NCBI GenBank assembly: GCA_030747885.1
Contig: JASLJW010000039.1
Location: forward strand, 1-18,234
From: Candidatus Thalassarchaeaceae archaeon
GTDB taxonomy: Archaea; Thermoplasmatota; Poseidoniia; Poseidoniales; Thalassarchaeaceae
Length of the DNA stretch: 18,234 nt
Direction: 5' to 3'
In this document: one piece after another, positions 1 through 6,879 of the stretch
Numbering within the stretch: position 1 is the stretch's first letter
How the letters are laid out: each line of letters opens with the position of its first letter
Position numbers and translations under genes: made by a program
The notes under the pieces: generated by a model
What the model saw: only the letters and a program-made list of their open reading frames with translations
Told to the model about the DNA's origin: nothing
Database searches by the model: none

Positions 1-186
1 GTCAAAGAAAAGCAAAGAGTTCGTCCTACAAATGGTGAGATTCGAGATATTCAACGGAGAAGTAGAAAAGAATCCGGGGGGAGAGCAACAATTCCTAGCA
101 ATCTTGCTCGAGCGGTTGCAGTTGGTCAATTAACGATAAATGATGCAATAAAATCACACATTGGTGATTATGGTTCACTGAATTAA
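1..186 (+). CDS. C-terminal fragment of an unrecognised protein
   Basis: Frame 1 is open from the first base to a TAA at 184-186, giving 61 residues of a gene that begins before the window. The fragment is basic and polar (start VKEKQRVRP, middle RRSRKESGGRATIP, end IGDYGSLN), with an alanine-rich stretch (NLARAVAVGQL) and no visible membrane segment or metal-binding cysteines. I do not recognise the family. Its last 12 bases overlap the end of the convergent macro-domain gene. Coding status rests on the uninterrupted frame and the plausible residue composition; because only the tail is visible, no function is proposed. Confidence 0.6.
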   Translation, partial: VKEKQRVRPTNGEIRDIQRRSRKESGGRATIPSNLARAVAVGQLTINDAIKSHIGDYGSLN

Positions 187-813
187 TCCACGACGGAAAG
201 CACGAGTTAAATCAGAACCTGGAAATTGATCCTCAGTTTCTCGATATACTGTTTTCATGTTGTTAATGAAATTTGAATCATCAGTTACCAATAACATTCT
301 TTCAATTCCTGGATCTTCTTCTCCATCTAGAACACCAAGAATGATTTCCATTGTTTTCCTAGCGCCTTCACGATGAGGATAAGAGAAGACATCCATAGAG
401 ATAGGCGCTAAAGCAACAACACCTCTTACTTCAGAAGCAGCAATTTGTTCAAACATGGATTTGTAGGCTTTGTCTAATAGATCTCTTCGATTCAGGTCTT
501 GATTAGGTCGCCTACAATCAGGGCCTACAACATGGATTAACTGTTGGACTGGAAGATTGAATGGTCCAGTCGTAACAGCAGAACCAACTGAACAAGGTTG
601 CAAATTCAAAGCCCTCTGTCCACGAGCGATTTGAGAACAAGCCTCTCTTAGTTCTTCACCAGCAGCTGTATGGATTTGTGCATCGATGCCTTCTCGCCCT
701 GAGAGTCTATTGTTTGCACCTGTAATCAAGATATCACACTCAGTTTTGAGTACATCTCCGATAAGGATACGCAGTTGAGCATGCTTGCAATCGCGTACGA
801 TAAGCGTGTCCAT
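175..813 (-). CDS. Macro-domain protein (ADP-ribose-type ligand binding)
   Basis: 212 residues, essentially a single macro domain, the fold that binds ADP-ribose and related nucleotides and in some members removes ADP-ribose from proteins. Visible landmarks in order: GD at 19-20 after the first strands; ANN at 33-35, where the family has the NAAN motif; the loop GREGID at 39-44 followed by AQIHTAAG; SVGSAVTTGPFNL at 75-87, matching the family's G-x-A-x-x-T-x-G-x-x-L pattern; IHVVGPD at 93-99; and API...FSYPHREGAR from 136. The loop carries Arg-Glu where MacroD-type hydrolases usually have Gly-Gly, so catalytic activity cannot be assumed. ATG at 811-813 is the natural start, with a weak GGGTGG at 824-829. 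The 3' end overlaps the convergent partial gene. Probably cytoplasmic; substrate unknown. Confidence 0.85.
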   Translation of the reverse strand: MDTLIVRDCKHAQLRILIGDVLKTECDILITGANNRLSGREGIDAQIHTAAGEELREACSQIARGQRALNLQPCSVGSAVTTGPFNLPVQQLIHVVGPDCRRPNQDLNRRDLLDKAYKSMFEQIAASEVRGVVALAPISMDVFSYPHREGARKTMEIILGVLDGEEDPGIERMLLVTDDSNFINNMKTVYRETEDQFPGSDLTRAFRRGLIQ

Positions 814-836
814 GATGTCGATGCCACCCGGCTGTT

Positions 837-844
837 TGTTATAG
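837..844 (-). promoter_or_regulatory. Possible TATA box for the macro-domain gene
   Basis: Read on the minus strand this is CTATAACA, ending 23 nt before the ATG at 813. That would place initiation at or very near the start codon and give a leaderless or very short leader. It sits in the 104-107 bp gap between two divergent genes. No upstream BRE is convincing. If the message is leaderless, the GGGTGG at 824-829 would not be a working ribosome site. Confidence 0.3.
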
Positions 845-920
845 TCCTTTCATTGAAAATAACATTTGAGTAAATTCTGACCCGATTCATTCAACACCAA
901 TGTGGAACCTCTGCTAAGTG

Positions 921-3900
921 ATGCGCGGGTTTCGTGTCGTACTAATTCTCGCGATGTTGATTAGTGCACCATGGTTATCTATTCAAAGTGGAGATAGTGC
1001 TGTTCAAATCACGAATCATCCAAATTTTTCAGATACGATTAATGGAGAAACGGTGGCCATTATTGGAGACTTTAACCATACAAATTTCGTGAATTATAGT
1101 GATGTTGCAGTAATAATCAACAATCGTAGTGCTGATAGTGTTTTGATTGGAAACGCATTTGCTTCCGCACGAGCGATCCCTCCTGAACGTATATTTCTAT
1201 TAACGAATGAAAGCACTCCTACAGGTGAGACAATCAATGCCAATGAATTTGATACCTTTTTTGCAGATCCAATTAGAGAGATGATTCAACAAAGGGGACT
1301 TTTTGGAGATCTAAATTATTTGGTCACTACCAAAGGAACCCCATTACGAGTTAATGGAGGAACAAATGTTCGAGCATCATTTGATTCAGAACTAGCTTTG
1401 ATTGACTCAGGGCAATTTGGATCATTAATTCATGGGAATTATTGGGGCGAACATAATTATGGCCCATGGTCAAATGAAAATGGAGACGAATATGCTACTT
1501 TTTCCTCTGACCCCGTTCCAGAGTTCCGTCGTTCAGAACAGGGATTCTATATTGTAACCCGATTGACTGGATATGATGTTGATACTGCACTTTCTCTAAT
1601 TGAAAAGGCCAACAATAGTTTGGGTTCTAGGGGCAATACAGTTCTAGATTTAGCAACCAATCGTAATGGTTCAGGTTACAAGTATTGGAATGATGCTCTC
1701 TATCGAGCGAATTCGATGGTTAATGGAACACTCGGTTTTCCAAGTCAATTCAATCAGAATTCAACTTATCTTACCAATATGGACGAGGTCATAATGTATG
1801 CTGGTTGGGGTAGTAACGACGATTCTTGGGGGGCAAACCAACTTTCAGACAGTGGATTGGATAATCCAGATGGTTCGACAACTTCTGGGATTCGTTCATG
1901 GGAGGCATCTACATCAATCGTCTCTTCTGATGAGATGATAGAATGGTCTTGGGATGATTCAGTTAAGCGAGATGGGAATGGTGCAGCAGTTCTAGAGATT
2001 TCTTCCGCTCCTTGTTCGGCAAGTAATGGAGAAGAAACCAATGGATTACTTGCCGAATATTTTGATAATCAGGGTTTGTCATACAACTCTTCTTTCATGC
2101 CTGACTTGACTAATCGAACGGCTAACCATTTACGTTCTGAATCCAATATTGATCAATCATCAGTTAATACACCATGGCCTGGTTTGGATTCAAGATTTCA
2201 GGATTACTTTTCTGCTCGGCATACGGGCGTAATTACAATCCCCGAGTCGGGTAATTGGACAATTTACTCCAATGCGGATGATGGCACCATGATTTGGATA
2301 GATGATGCCCTCGTGGTCAACAATTCGGGTGTACACTCTATGCGTGAAGTAAGTTCAACAATCAATCTTGATCAAGGCGAACACCGATTTCGTTCAGAGT
2401 TCTTTGAACATGGAGGTTGGGCAGGTCACATTCTCTCATGGGAAGGCCCAAATCAATCGAAGCAGACCATACCAGCTTCAGCGTTTACTCGAGCAATGAG
2501 CACCCCTGTTCGTAGCGATATATTAGCACATCATTGGGATTTTGAAGCAGGAAATGGTTCCATAGTCGAAGATATGGTTGGAGATGCGAACCTAACAATG
2601 TCTGGTTCACCAACATGGCAATCTTGTCTACTAGGCAATTGCATCCATCTCGATGGCGTTGATGATGAACTACATGTAGATGTAGACGATAGATTGGGTA
2701 ATTTCACAGTATCATTGTGGGCCAAGGCAAACCATACTGGTCAACCAGGATATGCCTCTGTAGTAGCTGTAAACGATGTAGGGGGTGATTTTGACTCCTT
2801 CCAAATCATGACTAGCGGTTCAACACCTGGAGTATGGCAGTTATATCACAATACGAGATATGACTTCGGCCCAGTTTCTGCTAGTGAGTGGGTTCATTTT
2901 GTGGTTGCGAAGGAGGGTGATCGTTTGATGCAGTACATGGATGGTGTTCTAATCAGAAACATTACTCTTCCCTCAGGTGCAATTGATGAGATTGATCTTT
3001 ACAAATTTGGAGTAAATAGAGCAGGAAATACACATTGGGCTGGATTGATTGATGAGGTCCAGATCTGGACGGAAGCCCTCAATACATCTGATATTACATT
3101 GGTAAATGGTGAGGTTGCTCTAGATTGTCCATCATTCTCTTCAGTAGGTCAACAACCAAATATCCTGTCTACGAATTTGACTATAGGTGAAGAAAATTCA
3201 GGGCATGCATGGATAATTTCAGGATATGGGCAATCAATAGGGGAGATAAATGCTGATTGGAGATTGAAAGTCGAGGCATTTGATGAAAATAATACTCTGC
3301 TTTCTACAAATTATTCAGACTCCTCTTCGATTACTCCTTCATGGGTTCAACAGACGATGCGATTTAGACCTCATGAGAATGCCACGTCTTTCCGTGTTTC
3401 ATACGAAGCTGAGATACTGAACATTAGCCGCGATGGTACCGTTCATTTCGATACGACGAATCTTCAGATAATACGCCCACATATGGACTGGTTAGATGGT
3501 TCAATTGCAGAAACAGCAGTTTCGACATCTGGGCGCTCGTTTGCATTGGGGACATCGTATGGACAAAGTTTGGTTGCCGACTTACTAGAGGATGGAGTTT
3601 CAGGAGTAAAGGGGTATGTGTACGAGCCATATCTTACTGCAGTTTCATATCCTGATTTATTGACTAGTTATTATGCTTCAGGCTACAATTTAGGAGAAGC
3701 ATATACTGCCTCGAATAGTTATTTGTCTTGGATGGGCGTAATTGTGGGAGATCCAAAGATGTCCCCATTTTCTAATCGTCTTCATGATATTGAAATTCGT
3801 AACGTTTCGGTAGAAAACCGTCCATCCGTAAACACTCAATTTGATGTTCATGTTGAATTGGCCAATATTGGAATTTCTCCTGCAAATGGATGGTTGGAGA

Positions 3901-6020
3901 TTAGGGAGAGAGTAGGGAATAGAGTACTTTCTAACATTAGTATCTCCATCCCTAGTGGGAATCAGAATGGTTCTGTAGCAATAGTGAGTGTTCCAACAAT
4001 AACTGAAACTACTGGATTTGTTGAACTTCAAGCACGCTATATTGCAAATAATGGAATTGAACAAAATTCCACAACATTTGTTCAGTCTCATATTCTAACA
4101 GAACGTATGATTGAAAATAATATTGCATCTACAATTATCGAGGTTAATGGCCCACCATCCATTGATTTAATTGACTGTTCTTCATCAATTGCAGCAAGAG
4201 GTAGCACAGTTTCATGTTGGTTAGATTCTAGTGATGAGTTTGGAGTAGAGTCTGCATTTTTCACTATTAACGGAACAAACCAATCTATTATTTTCGAAGG
4301 AAATGGAACTAGTGGGAATGGTGAGAGGTGGACAGTATTTTTCGATATCCCAGGATATGTATCATTGGGTTTCTACGATATTTTCGTAAGAATTATTGAT
4401 ATCGATGGCCTTTCTGTTGAATCAAATAAGTCATCGATTATTGAGATAATTGACTCACCTTCAATTTGGTATGGAATTCATATTTTTGGAGCAGATGATT
4501 CGACATGGACTGGTGATAGTACTCTTCCTTCAGGAACACCTTATGGGATGTTTAGGGGGGTATCTACTCCAGTTCGAGCCTGTGTTGAAGATGTAGATCA
4601 TGATCCAAACAATGAGGCTCCAATCTTCTTGTTTGAGAGAGGAGAATTGTCCTCATTTCAGGTTCTACCAAAAGAGAATTCTTCTCGATTCCAATGTTAC
4701 AAAGCTTTGTTTGAATTAGATTTAGATGAACCCCTGTCTCCTTTCTTAGCACGTTTAGCAGATTCAGAAGGAAACATCCTCACAACTAGATCAATCTTGG
4801 TAGAGAATATCAATCCTTCAATTGAAGCCACTTTCCAAAGAGATGGAAACAATTCAATGCTCGGTTTTGGTGTTGGTAACGAATCAGTCTTGGTATCTGT
4901 AAATGATCCAGATTCTCCCTTATCTCCAATTATAGGGCAAATAGAGTATAGTTGGCCCAATCAAGCTCCTCAAACAGCCCCTTTTTCGGTATTAGGCGAT
5001 GGGGTTCCAGTTGAGGTTCAATTACTCCCTCCAAGCCCTGGCTTATCTGCTGGTAATCTATTGATTAGAATATCAGCTATAGATTCTGATGCAGGGCTTT
5101 CCATATTGGAACTCACAATTCCTATTGAAACACGCCCACCTTCTGTAACAGGAGTAATATTGTGTGCAAATGGTCAAATGATTCCATTACAAAATGGAAC
5201 AGAGTTAGTTCGAGGAGAATCCCTGTTTTTGGTAGTTCCAATTGATGAGCATAGGTCGTTACTACAGATATCTCCATCTCTTCGTCAATCAGGCTGGAGT
5301 GAATCACTTTTCCAAGCTCCATCTGTACCGGATTCCTGTTCAATTTCCCCACATGTCTACTCCATCGATCTCCCTCCCGATCTCATTGAAGGAAATGCAA
5401 GCATTGTGATTATTCTTTCAGATATTGATGGATTAGCAACAGGTTGGACAGAAGATGTGCGGATTATTTTCCCACCACCTTCAATTCAAAATGTTAGTTG
5501 GCCTAATGAAGCAAATGTAGGGGAGAAATTGTTAATTGAATTAGAAGTTATAGATGCAGATGATTTGAATGAAGTTATATGTTCAATAGATGTAGAATCA
5601 GGTAATTCTTCTTTATTACATTTGGAACAGAATCCAGATTTGGTGGGAAGAATCTCTGTTGAATGGACACCTAGTCGTCCGATGGAGAATGTGACTGCAG
5701 CAATCATGTGTGTAGACGGGATGAATAGATACGATGTTTGGGATTCTGAAACTCCAATAAATATCAGTGGCAATATTACCGTACAATTGCCAGAAATAAT
5801 TGAAGAACCAGAATTAGAGGGATCATCCATTGAGGGATTGATTCCAATAGTAATTGGTATATTTGTATTATTGACAATGATAACATTTGCATTATTATGG
5901 GTTGCACGCGAGAAGGATGTAATTTCATTGTCTCCTTGGGAGGTTGGAGGGATTCTTGATGCGAATCAAGTAGAATCAGAAGATGATTCGCGCCCTGAAA
6001 AGATTGACAAGAAATTTTAA
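921..6020 (+). CDS. Giant secreted surface protein: split TIGR03790-type domain with PA14, LamG and Ig-like modules, C-terminal membrane anchor
   Basis: About 1,699 residues. GTG at 918 directly precedes ATG at 921; I prefer the ATG, and neither has a clear ribosome site. Modules by approximate residue: signal peptide 1-24; first half of a TIGR03790-type domain at 45-315 (VIINNRSADSVLIGNAFASA, GTPLRV near 140, RLTGYDV, YAGWGSNDDSWG); PA14 at 375-525 (LLAEYFDNQG, YSNADDGTMIWIDD, GEHRF); LamG/concanavalin-like at 535-730 (HLDGVDDELHV, WVHFV, LIDEVQIW); another beta-rich segment to about 855; then the second TIGR03790-like half at 858-950 (AETAVSTSGRSF, GYVYEPYL, WMGVIVGDPKMSPF). About five to six Ig/cadherin-like repeats follow. 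A single helix at about 1641-1665 and a short charged tail end the protein. Many N-x-S/T sequons suggest surface glycosylation. The role is unknown; PA14 and LamG suggest carbohydrate or surface binding. The TIGR03790 assignment is from remembered motif patterns. Confidence 0.85.
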   Translation: MRGFRVVLILAMLISAPWLSIQSGDSAVQITNHPNFSDTINGETVAIIGDFNHTNFVNYSDVAVIINNRSADSVLIGNAFASARAIPPERIFLLTNESTPTGETINANEFDTFFADPIREMIQQRGLFGDLNYLVTTKGTPLRVNGGTNVRASFDSELALIDSGQFGSLIHGNYWGEHNYGPWSNENGDEYATFSSDPVPEFRRSEQGFYIVTRLTGYDVDTALSLIEKANNSLGSRGNTVLDLATNRNGSGYKYWNDALYRANSMVNGTLGFPSQFNQNSTYLTNMDEVIMYAGWGSNDDSWGANQLSDSGLDNPDGSTTSGIRSWEASTSIVSSDEMIEWSWDDSVKRDGNGAAVLEISSAPCSASNGEETNGLLAEYFDNQGLSYNSSFMPDLTNRTANHLRSESNIDQSSVNTPWPGLDSRFQDYFSARHTGVITIPESGNWTIYSNADDGTMIWIDDALVVNNSGVHSMREVSSTINLDQGEHRFRSEFFEHGGWAGHILSWEGPNQSKQTIPASAFTRAMSTPVRSDILAHHWDFEAGNGSIVEDMVGDANLTMSGSPTWQSCLLGNCIHLDGVDDELHVDVDDRLGNFTVSLWAKANHTGQPGYASVVAVNDVGGDFDSFQIMTSGSTPGVWQLYHNTRYDFGPVSASEWVHFVVAKEGDRLMQYMDGVLIRNITLPSGAIDEIDLYKFGVNRAGNTHWAGLIDEVQIWTEALNTSDITLVNGEVALDCPSFSSVGQQPNILSTNLTIGEENSGHAWIISGYGQSIGEINADWRLKVEAFDENNTLLSTNYSDSSSITPSWVQQTMRFRPHENATSFRVSYEAEILNISRDGTVHFDTTNLQIIRPHMDWLDGSIAETAVSTSGRSFALGTSYGQSLVADLLEDGVSGVKGYVYEPYLTAVSYPDLLTSYYASGYNLGEAYTASNSYLSWMGVIVGDPKMSPFSNRLHDIEIRNVSVENRPSVNTQFDVHVELANIGISPANGWLEIRERVGNRVLSNISISIPSGNQNGSVAIVSVPTITETTGFVELQARYIANNGIEQNSTTFVQSHILTERMIENNIASTIIEVNGPPSIDLIDCSSSIAARGSTVSCWLDSSDEFGVESAFFTINGTNQSIIFEGNGTSGNGERWTVFFDIPGYVSLGFYDIFVRIIDIDGLSVESNKSSIIEIIDSPSIWYGIHIFGADDSTWTGDSTLPSGTPYGMFRGVSTPVRACVEDVDHDPNNEAPIFLFERGELSSFQVLPKENSSRFQCYKALFELDLDEPLSPFLARLADSEGNILTTRSILVENINPSIEATFQRDGNNSMLGFGVGNESVLVSVNDPDSPLSPIIGQIEYSWPNQAPQTAPFSVLGDGVPVEVQLLPPSPGLSAGNLLIRISAIDSDAGLSILELTIPIETRPPSVTGVILCANGQMIPLQNGTELVRGESLFLVVPIDEHRSLLQISPSLRQSGWSESLFQAPSVPDSCSISPHVYSIDLPPDLIEGNASIVIILSDIDGLATGWTEDVRIIFPPPSIQNVSWPNEANVGEKLLIELEVIDADDLNEVICSIDVESGNSSLLHLEQNPDLVGRISVEWTPSRPMENVTAAIMCVDGMNRYDVWDSETPINISGNITVQLPEIIEEPELEGSSIEGLIPIVIGIFVLLTMITFALLWVAREKDVISLSPWEVGGILDANQVESEDDSRPEKIDKKF

Positions 6021-6052
6021 TCTTCCAATTCCGTAAATTTCTCCAAGGATTG

Positions 6053-6060
6053 TTATATTG
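6053..6060 (+). promoter_or_regulatory. Possible TATA box upstream of the RAM-domain gene
   Basis: TTATATTG, 55 nt before the ATG at 6116, is the best TATA-like element in the gap after the giant surface-protein gene. Initiation about 25 nt downstream would give a leader of roughly 30 nt containing the palindrome at 6091-6100. Confidence 0.3.
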
Positions 6061-6090
6061 TAATTTGAATGCAATTAGGGGAAGGGTTCA

Positions 6091-6100
6091 ATTCTAGAAT
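6091..6100. repeat. 10-bp perfect palindrome ahead of the RAM-domain gene
   Basis: ATTCTAGAAT is its own reverse complement. It lies 15 nt before the ATG, just downstream of where transcription would start from the TATA-like box at 6053-6060. The position suits an operator, and Lrp-family proteins often act on their own promoters. However, the adjacent protein has no DNA-binding domain, so any regulator would have to be another protein. A palindrome this short could also occur by chance. Confidence 0.35.
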
Positions 6101-6115
6101 CTACTTTGAAGGGAC

Positions 6116-6349
6116 ATGGCGACTGGGTATGTGCTCATCAATGTTGAGCCCGGATTTGAATTCTCAGTCTACGAATCGATTGGCCGTTTCGATCAGGTTG
6201 CAGATTCTACGTTGCTGTTTGGCGATTATGATTTGATTGCCAAAGTAGTGGCCGATAACATGTCTGCAATAGCTCAGTTTGTGGTTGAAGAAATCCGACA
6301 AATTGAGGGCGTTCAGAATACCAAAACTCTTGCGGGAGCAGAGGTCTAA
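6116..6349 (+). CDS. Stand-alone Lrp/AsnC ligand-binding (RAM) domain protein
   Basis: 77 residues that match the effector-binding half of Lrp/AsnC regulators without the helix-turn-helix. Typical features: an initial strand MATGYVLINVEPGFE, a helix with the SIGRFDQVADSTLLFGDYDL pattern (in full-length regulators the equivalent is V..v.....vTG.yDl), then KVVADNMSAIAQFVVEEIRQ and a final strand IEGVQNTKTLAG. RAM domains form beta-alpha-beta-beta-alpha-beta dimers and octamers that bind amino acids or other small molecules between subunits. Stand-alone versions are common in archaea and may co-assemble with full-length Lrp proteins; that role is inference here. The ATG is preceded by GAAGGG with only 2 nt spacing, a weak site. 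The length is normal for a stand-alone RAM protein. It is monocistronic or followed by the structured element at 6349-6422. Confidence 0.85.
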   Translation: MATGYVLINVEPGFEFSVYESIGRFDQVADSTLLFGDYDLIAKVVADNMSAIAQFVVEEIRQIEGVQNTKTLAGAEV

Positions 6350-6422
6350 ATCGTATTCGACATACGTCTCAGCACCCGTGGAAAACCCCTTTTTCACCTA
6401 ATTTTGGAGACGTATCACGATT
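6349..6422 (+). other. 74-nt nested inverted-repeat element between the RAM-domain and MC1 genes
   Basis: Outer arms: AATCGT (6349-6354) pairs with ACGATT (6417-6422), and ATACGTCTC (6362-6370) pairs perfectly with GAGACGTAT (6407-6415). This gives 15 bp in all, interrupted by 7 nt on one side and 1 nt on the other. Inside the 36-nt loop, GTGGAAAA (6378-6385) pairs with TTTTTCAC (6390-6397) around CCCC, with one G-T wobble. A competing small hairpin is CGTAT (6352-6356) with ATACG (6362-6366). The element starts in the stop codon region of the RAM gene and ends just before the MC1 promoter. It could be a terminator, a 3'-UTR structure or a DNA-level binding site. It does not fold as a tRNA. 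Confidence 0.55.
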
Positions 6423-6428
6423 TCCGGC

Positions 6429-6440
6429 AAAATATTCATA
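6429..6440 (+). promoter_or_regulatory. Probable TATA region of the MC1 gene
   Basis: AAAATATTCATA lies 38 nt before the ATG at 6479. With initiation about 25 nt downstream the leader would be near 20 nt and would contain the strong ribosome site GAGGTGA at 6466-6472, which has 6 nt spacing to the ATG. The combination of a good TATA-like box and a near-consensus ribosome site fits a highly expressed gene. Confidence 0.45.
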
Positions 6441-6478
6441 ACCTAGGAAGAAAGCAGGAAGGTTTGAGGTGAAACTCA

Positions 6479-6745
6479 ATGAGTGAGAAGAAATACTTCG
6501 TACTAATGGAGAACGGGAAGGACACCAGCACGGTGTACCACAACAAGCAGCCCCGCCAGGCGGCCCTAAAGGCAGCCAACAAGGGACACACCAGCATTAA
6601 GTTGCGCGAACGCGGAACTGACAAGGTGCATGTGTTTAATGGCGAGAGAAAGCAGGTGCCAAAGCCTGCTAGCGCCCCTGCTTGGCTCAAAGGCACACAT
6701 GTCTGGAAGGCCAATGTAAGCAAGGTCGGCATCGAGCGCCTTTGA
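6479..6745 (+). CDS. Chromosomal protein MC1 (archaeal nucleoid protein)
   Basis: 88 residues, small and basic, matching the MC1 family of monomeric archaeal chromatin proteins that bend and compact DNA and were first described in Methanosarcina. Diagnostic stretches are KQPRQAALKAANKG at 23-36, LRERGTDKVHVF at 42-53, and PAWLKGTHVW at 67-76, with the Trp (W69) that lies in the DNA-binding arm of known members. It is slightly shorter than the approximately 93-residue Methanosarcina protein. The ATG is fixed by GAGGTGA with 6 nt spacing. The gene is about 55% GC by hand count (146 of 265 bases in 6481-6745), versus much lower values next door, and uses C- and G-ending codons (CGC, AAG, GCC, GGC). 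This suggests either strong codon optimisation for high expression or a different origin. It is flanked by structured non-coding elements on both sides. Confidence 0.92.
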   Translation: MSEKKYFVLMENGKDTSTVYHNKQPRQAALKAANKGHTSIKLRERGTDKVHVFNGERKQVPKPASAPAWLKGTHVWKANVSKVGIERL

Positions 6746-6797
6746 GCAGCTCTGCTAACCAATCTCCAAGAAGCCCAAATGGGCCCTGAATAGATCT

Positions 6798-6844
6798 CGT
6801 ACCAATCGTCGGAAACCCTCGATTTGGTGCGTAAACCCCTTTTC
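6798..6844 (+). terminator. Hairpin plus C/T tract downstream of MC1
   Basis: CGTACCAATCG (6798-6808) pairs with CGATTTGGTGCG (6820-6831) as an 11-bp stem with one bulged T and one G-T wobble, around an 11-nt loop. It is followed at once by AAACCCCTTTTCC. Upstream, closer to the MC1 stop, are two tighter inverted repeats, AGCAG/CTGCT (6745-6756) and GCCCA/TGGGC (6773-6784). The 11-mer AAACCCCTTTT also occurs at 6383-6393. Archaeal RNA polymerase stops mainly at T runs; the hairpin may rather protect the MC1 message. Confidence 0.5.
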
Positions 6845-6879
6845 CTTGATTATTTATCGTCAATCAAGAGGATGATTCT

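Noticed and set aside
3690..4091. 133-codon minus-strand frame opposite the giant surface protein
   Set aside because: Antisense to a continuous module-rich reading frame; composition (many Cys, Asn, Ile) is typical of a reverse-strand artefact.
921..6020. Caspase/gingipain-like peptidase call for the giant protein
   Set aside because: VGDPKMSPF recalls gingipain-like folds, but I cannot point to a His/Cys catalytic pair in the right context, so no protease activity is claimed.
6080..6115. GGGTTCAATTCT resembles the T-loop of a tRNA
   Set aside because: No matching T-stem, acceptor stem or anticodon arm can be formed around it; the similarity is limited to a few bases.
6349..6422. The 74-nt structured element as a tRNA gene
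   Set aside because: The length fits, but the pairing is a nested long hairpin, with no cloverleaf, no T-loop sequence and no anticodon stem.
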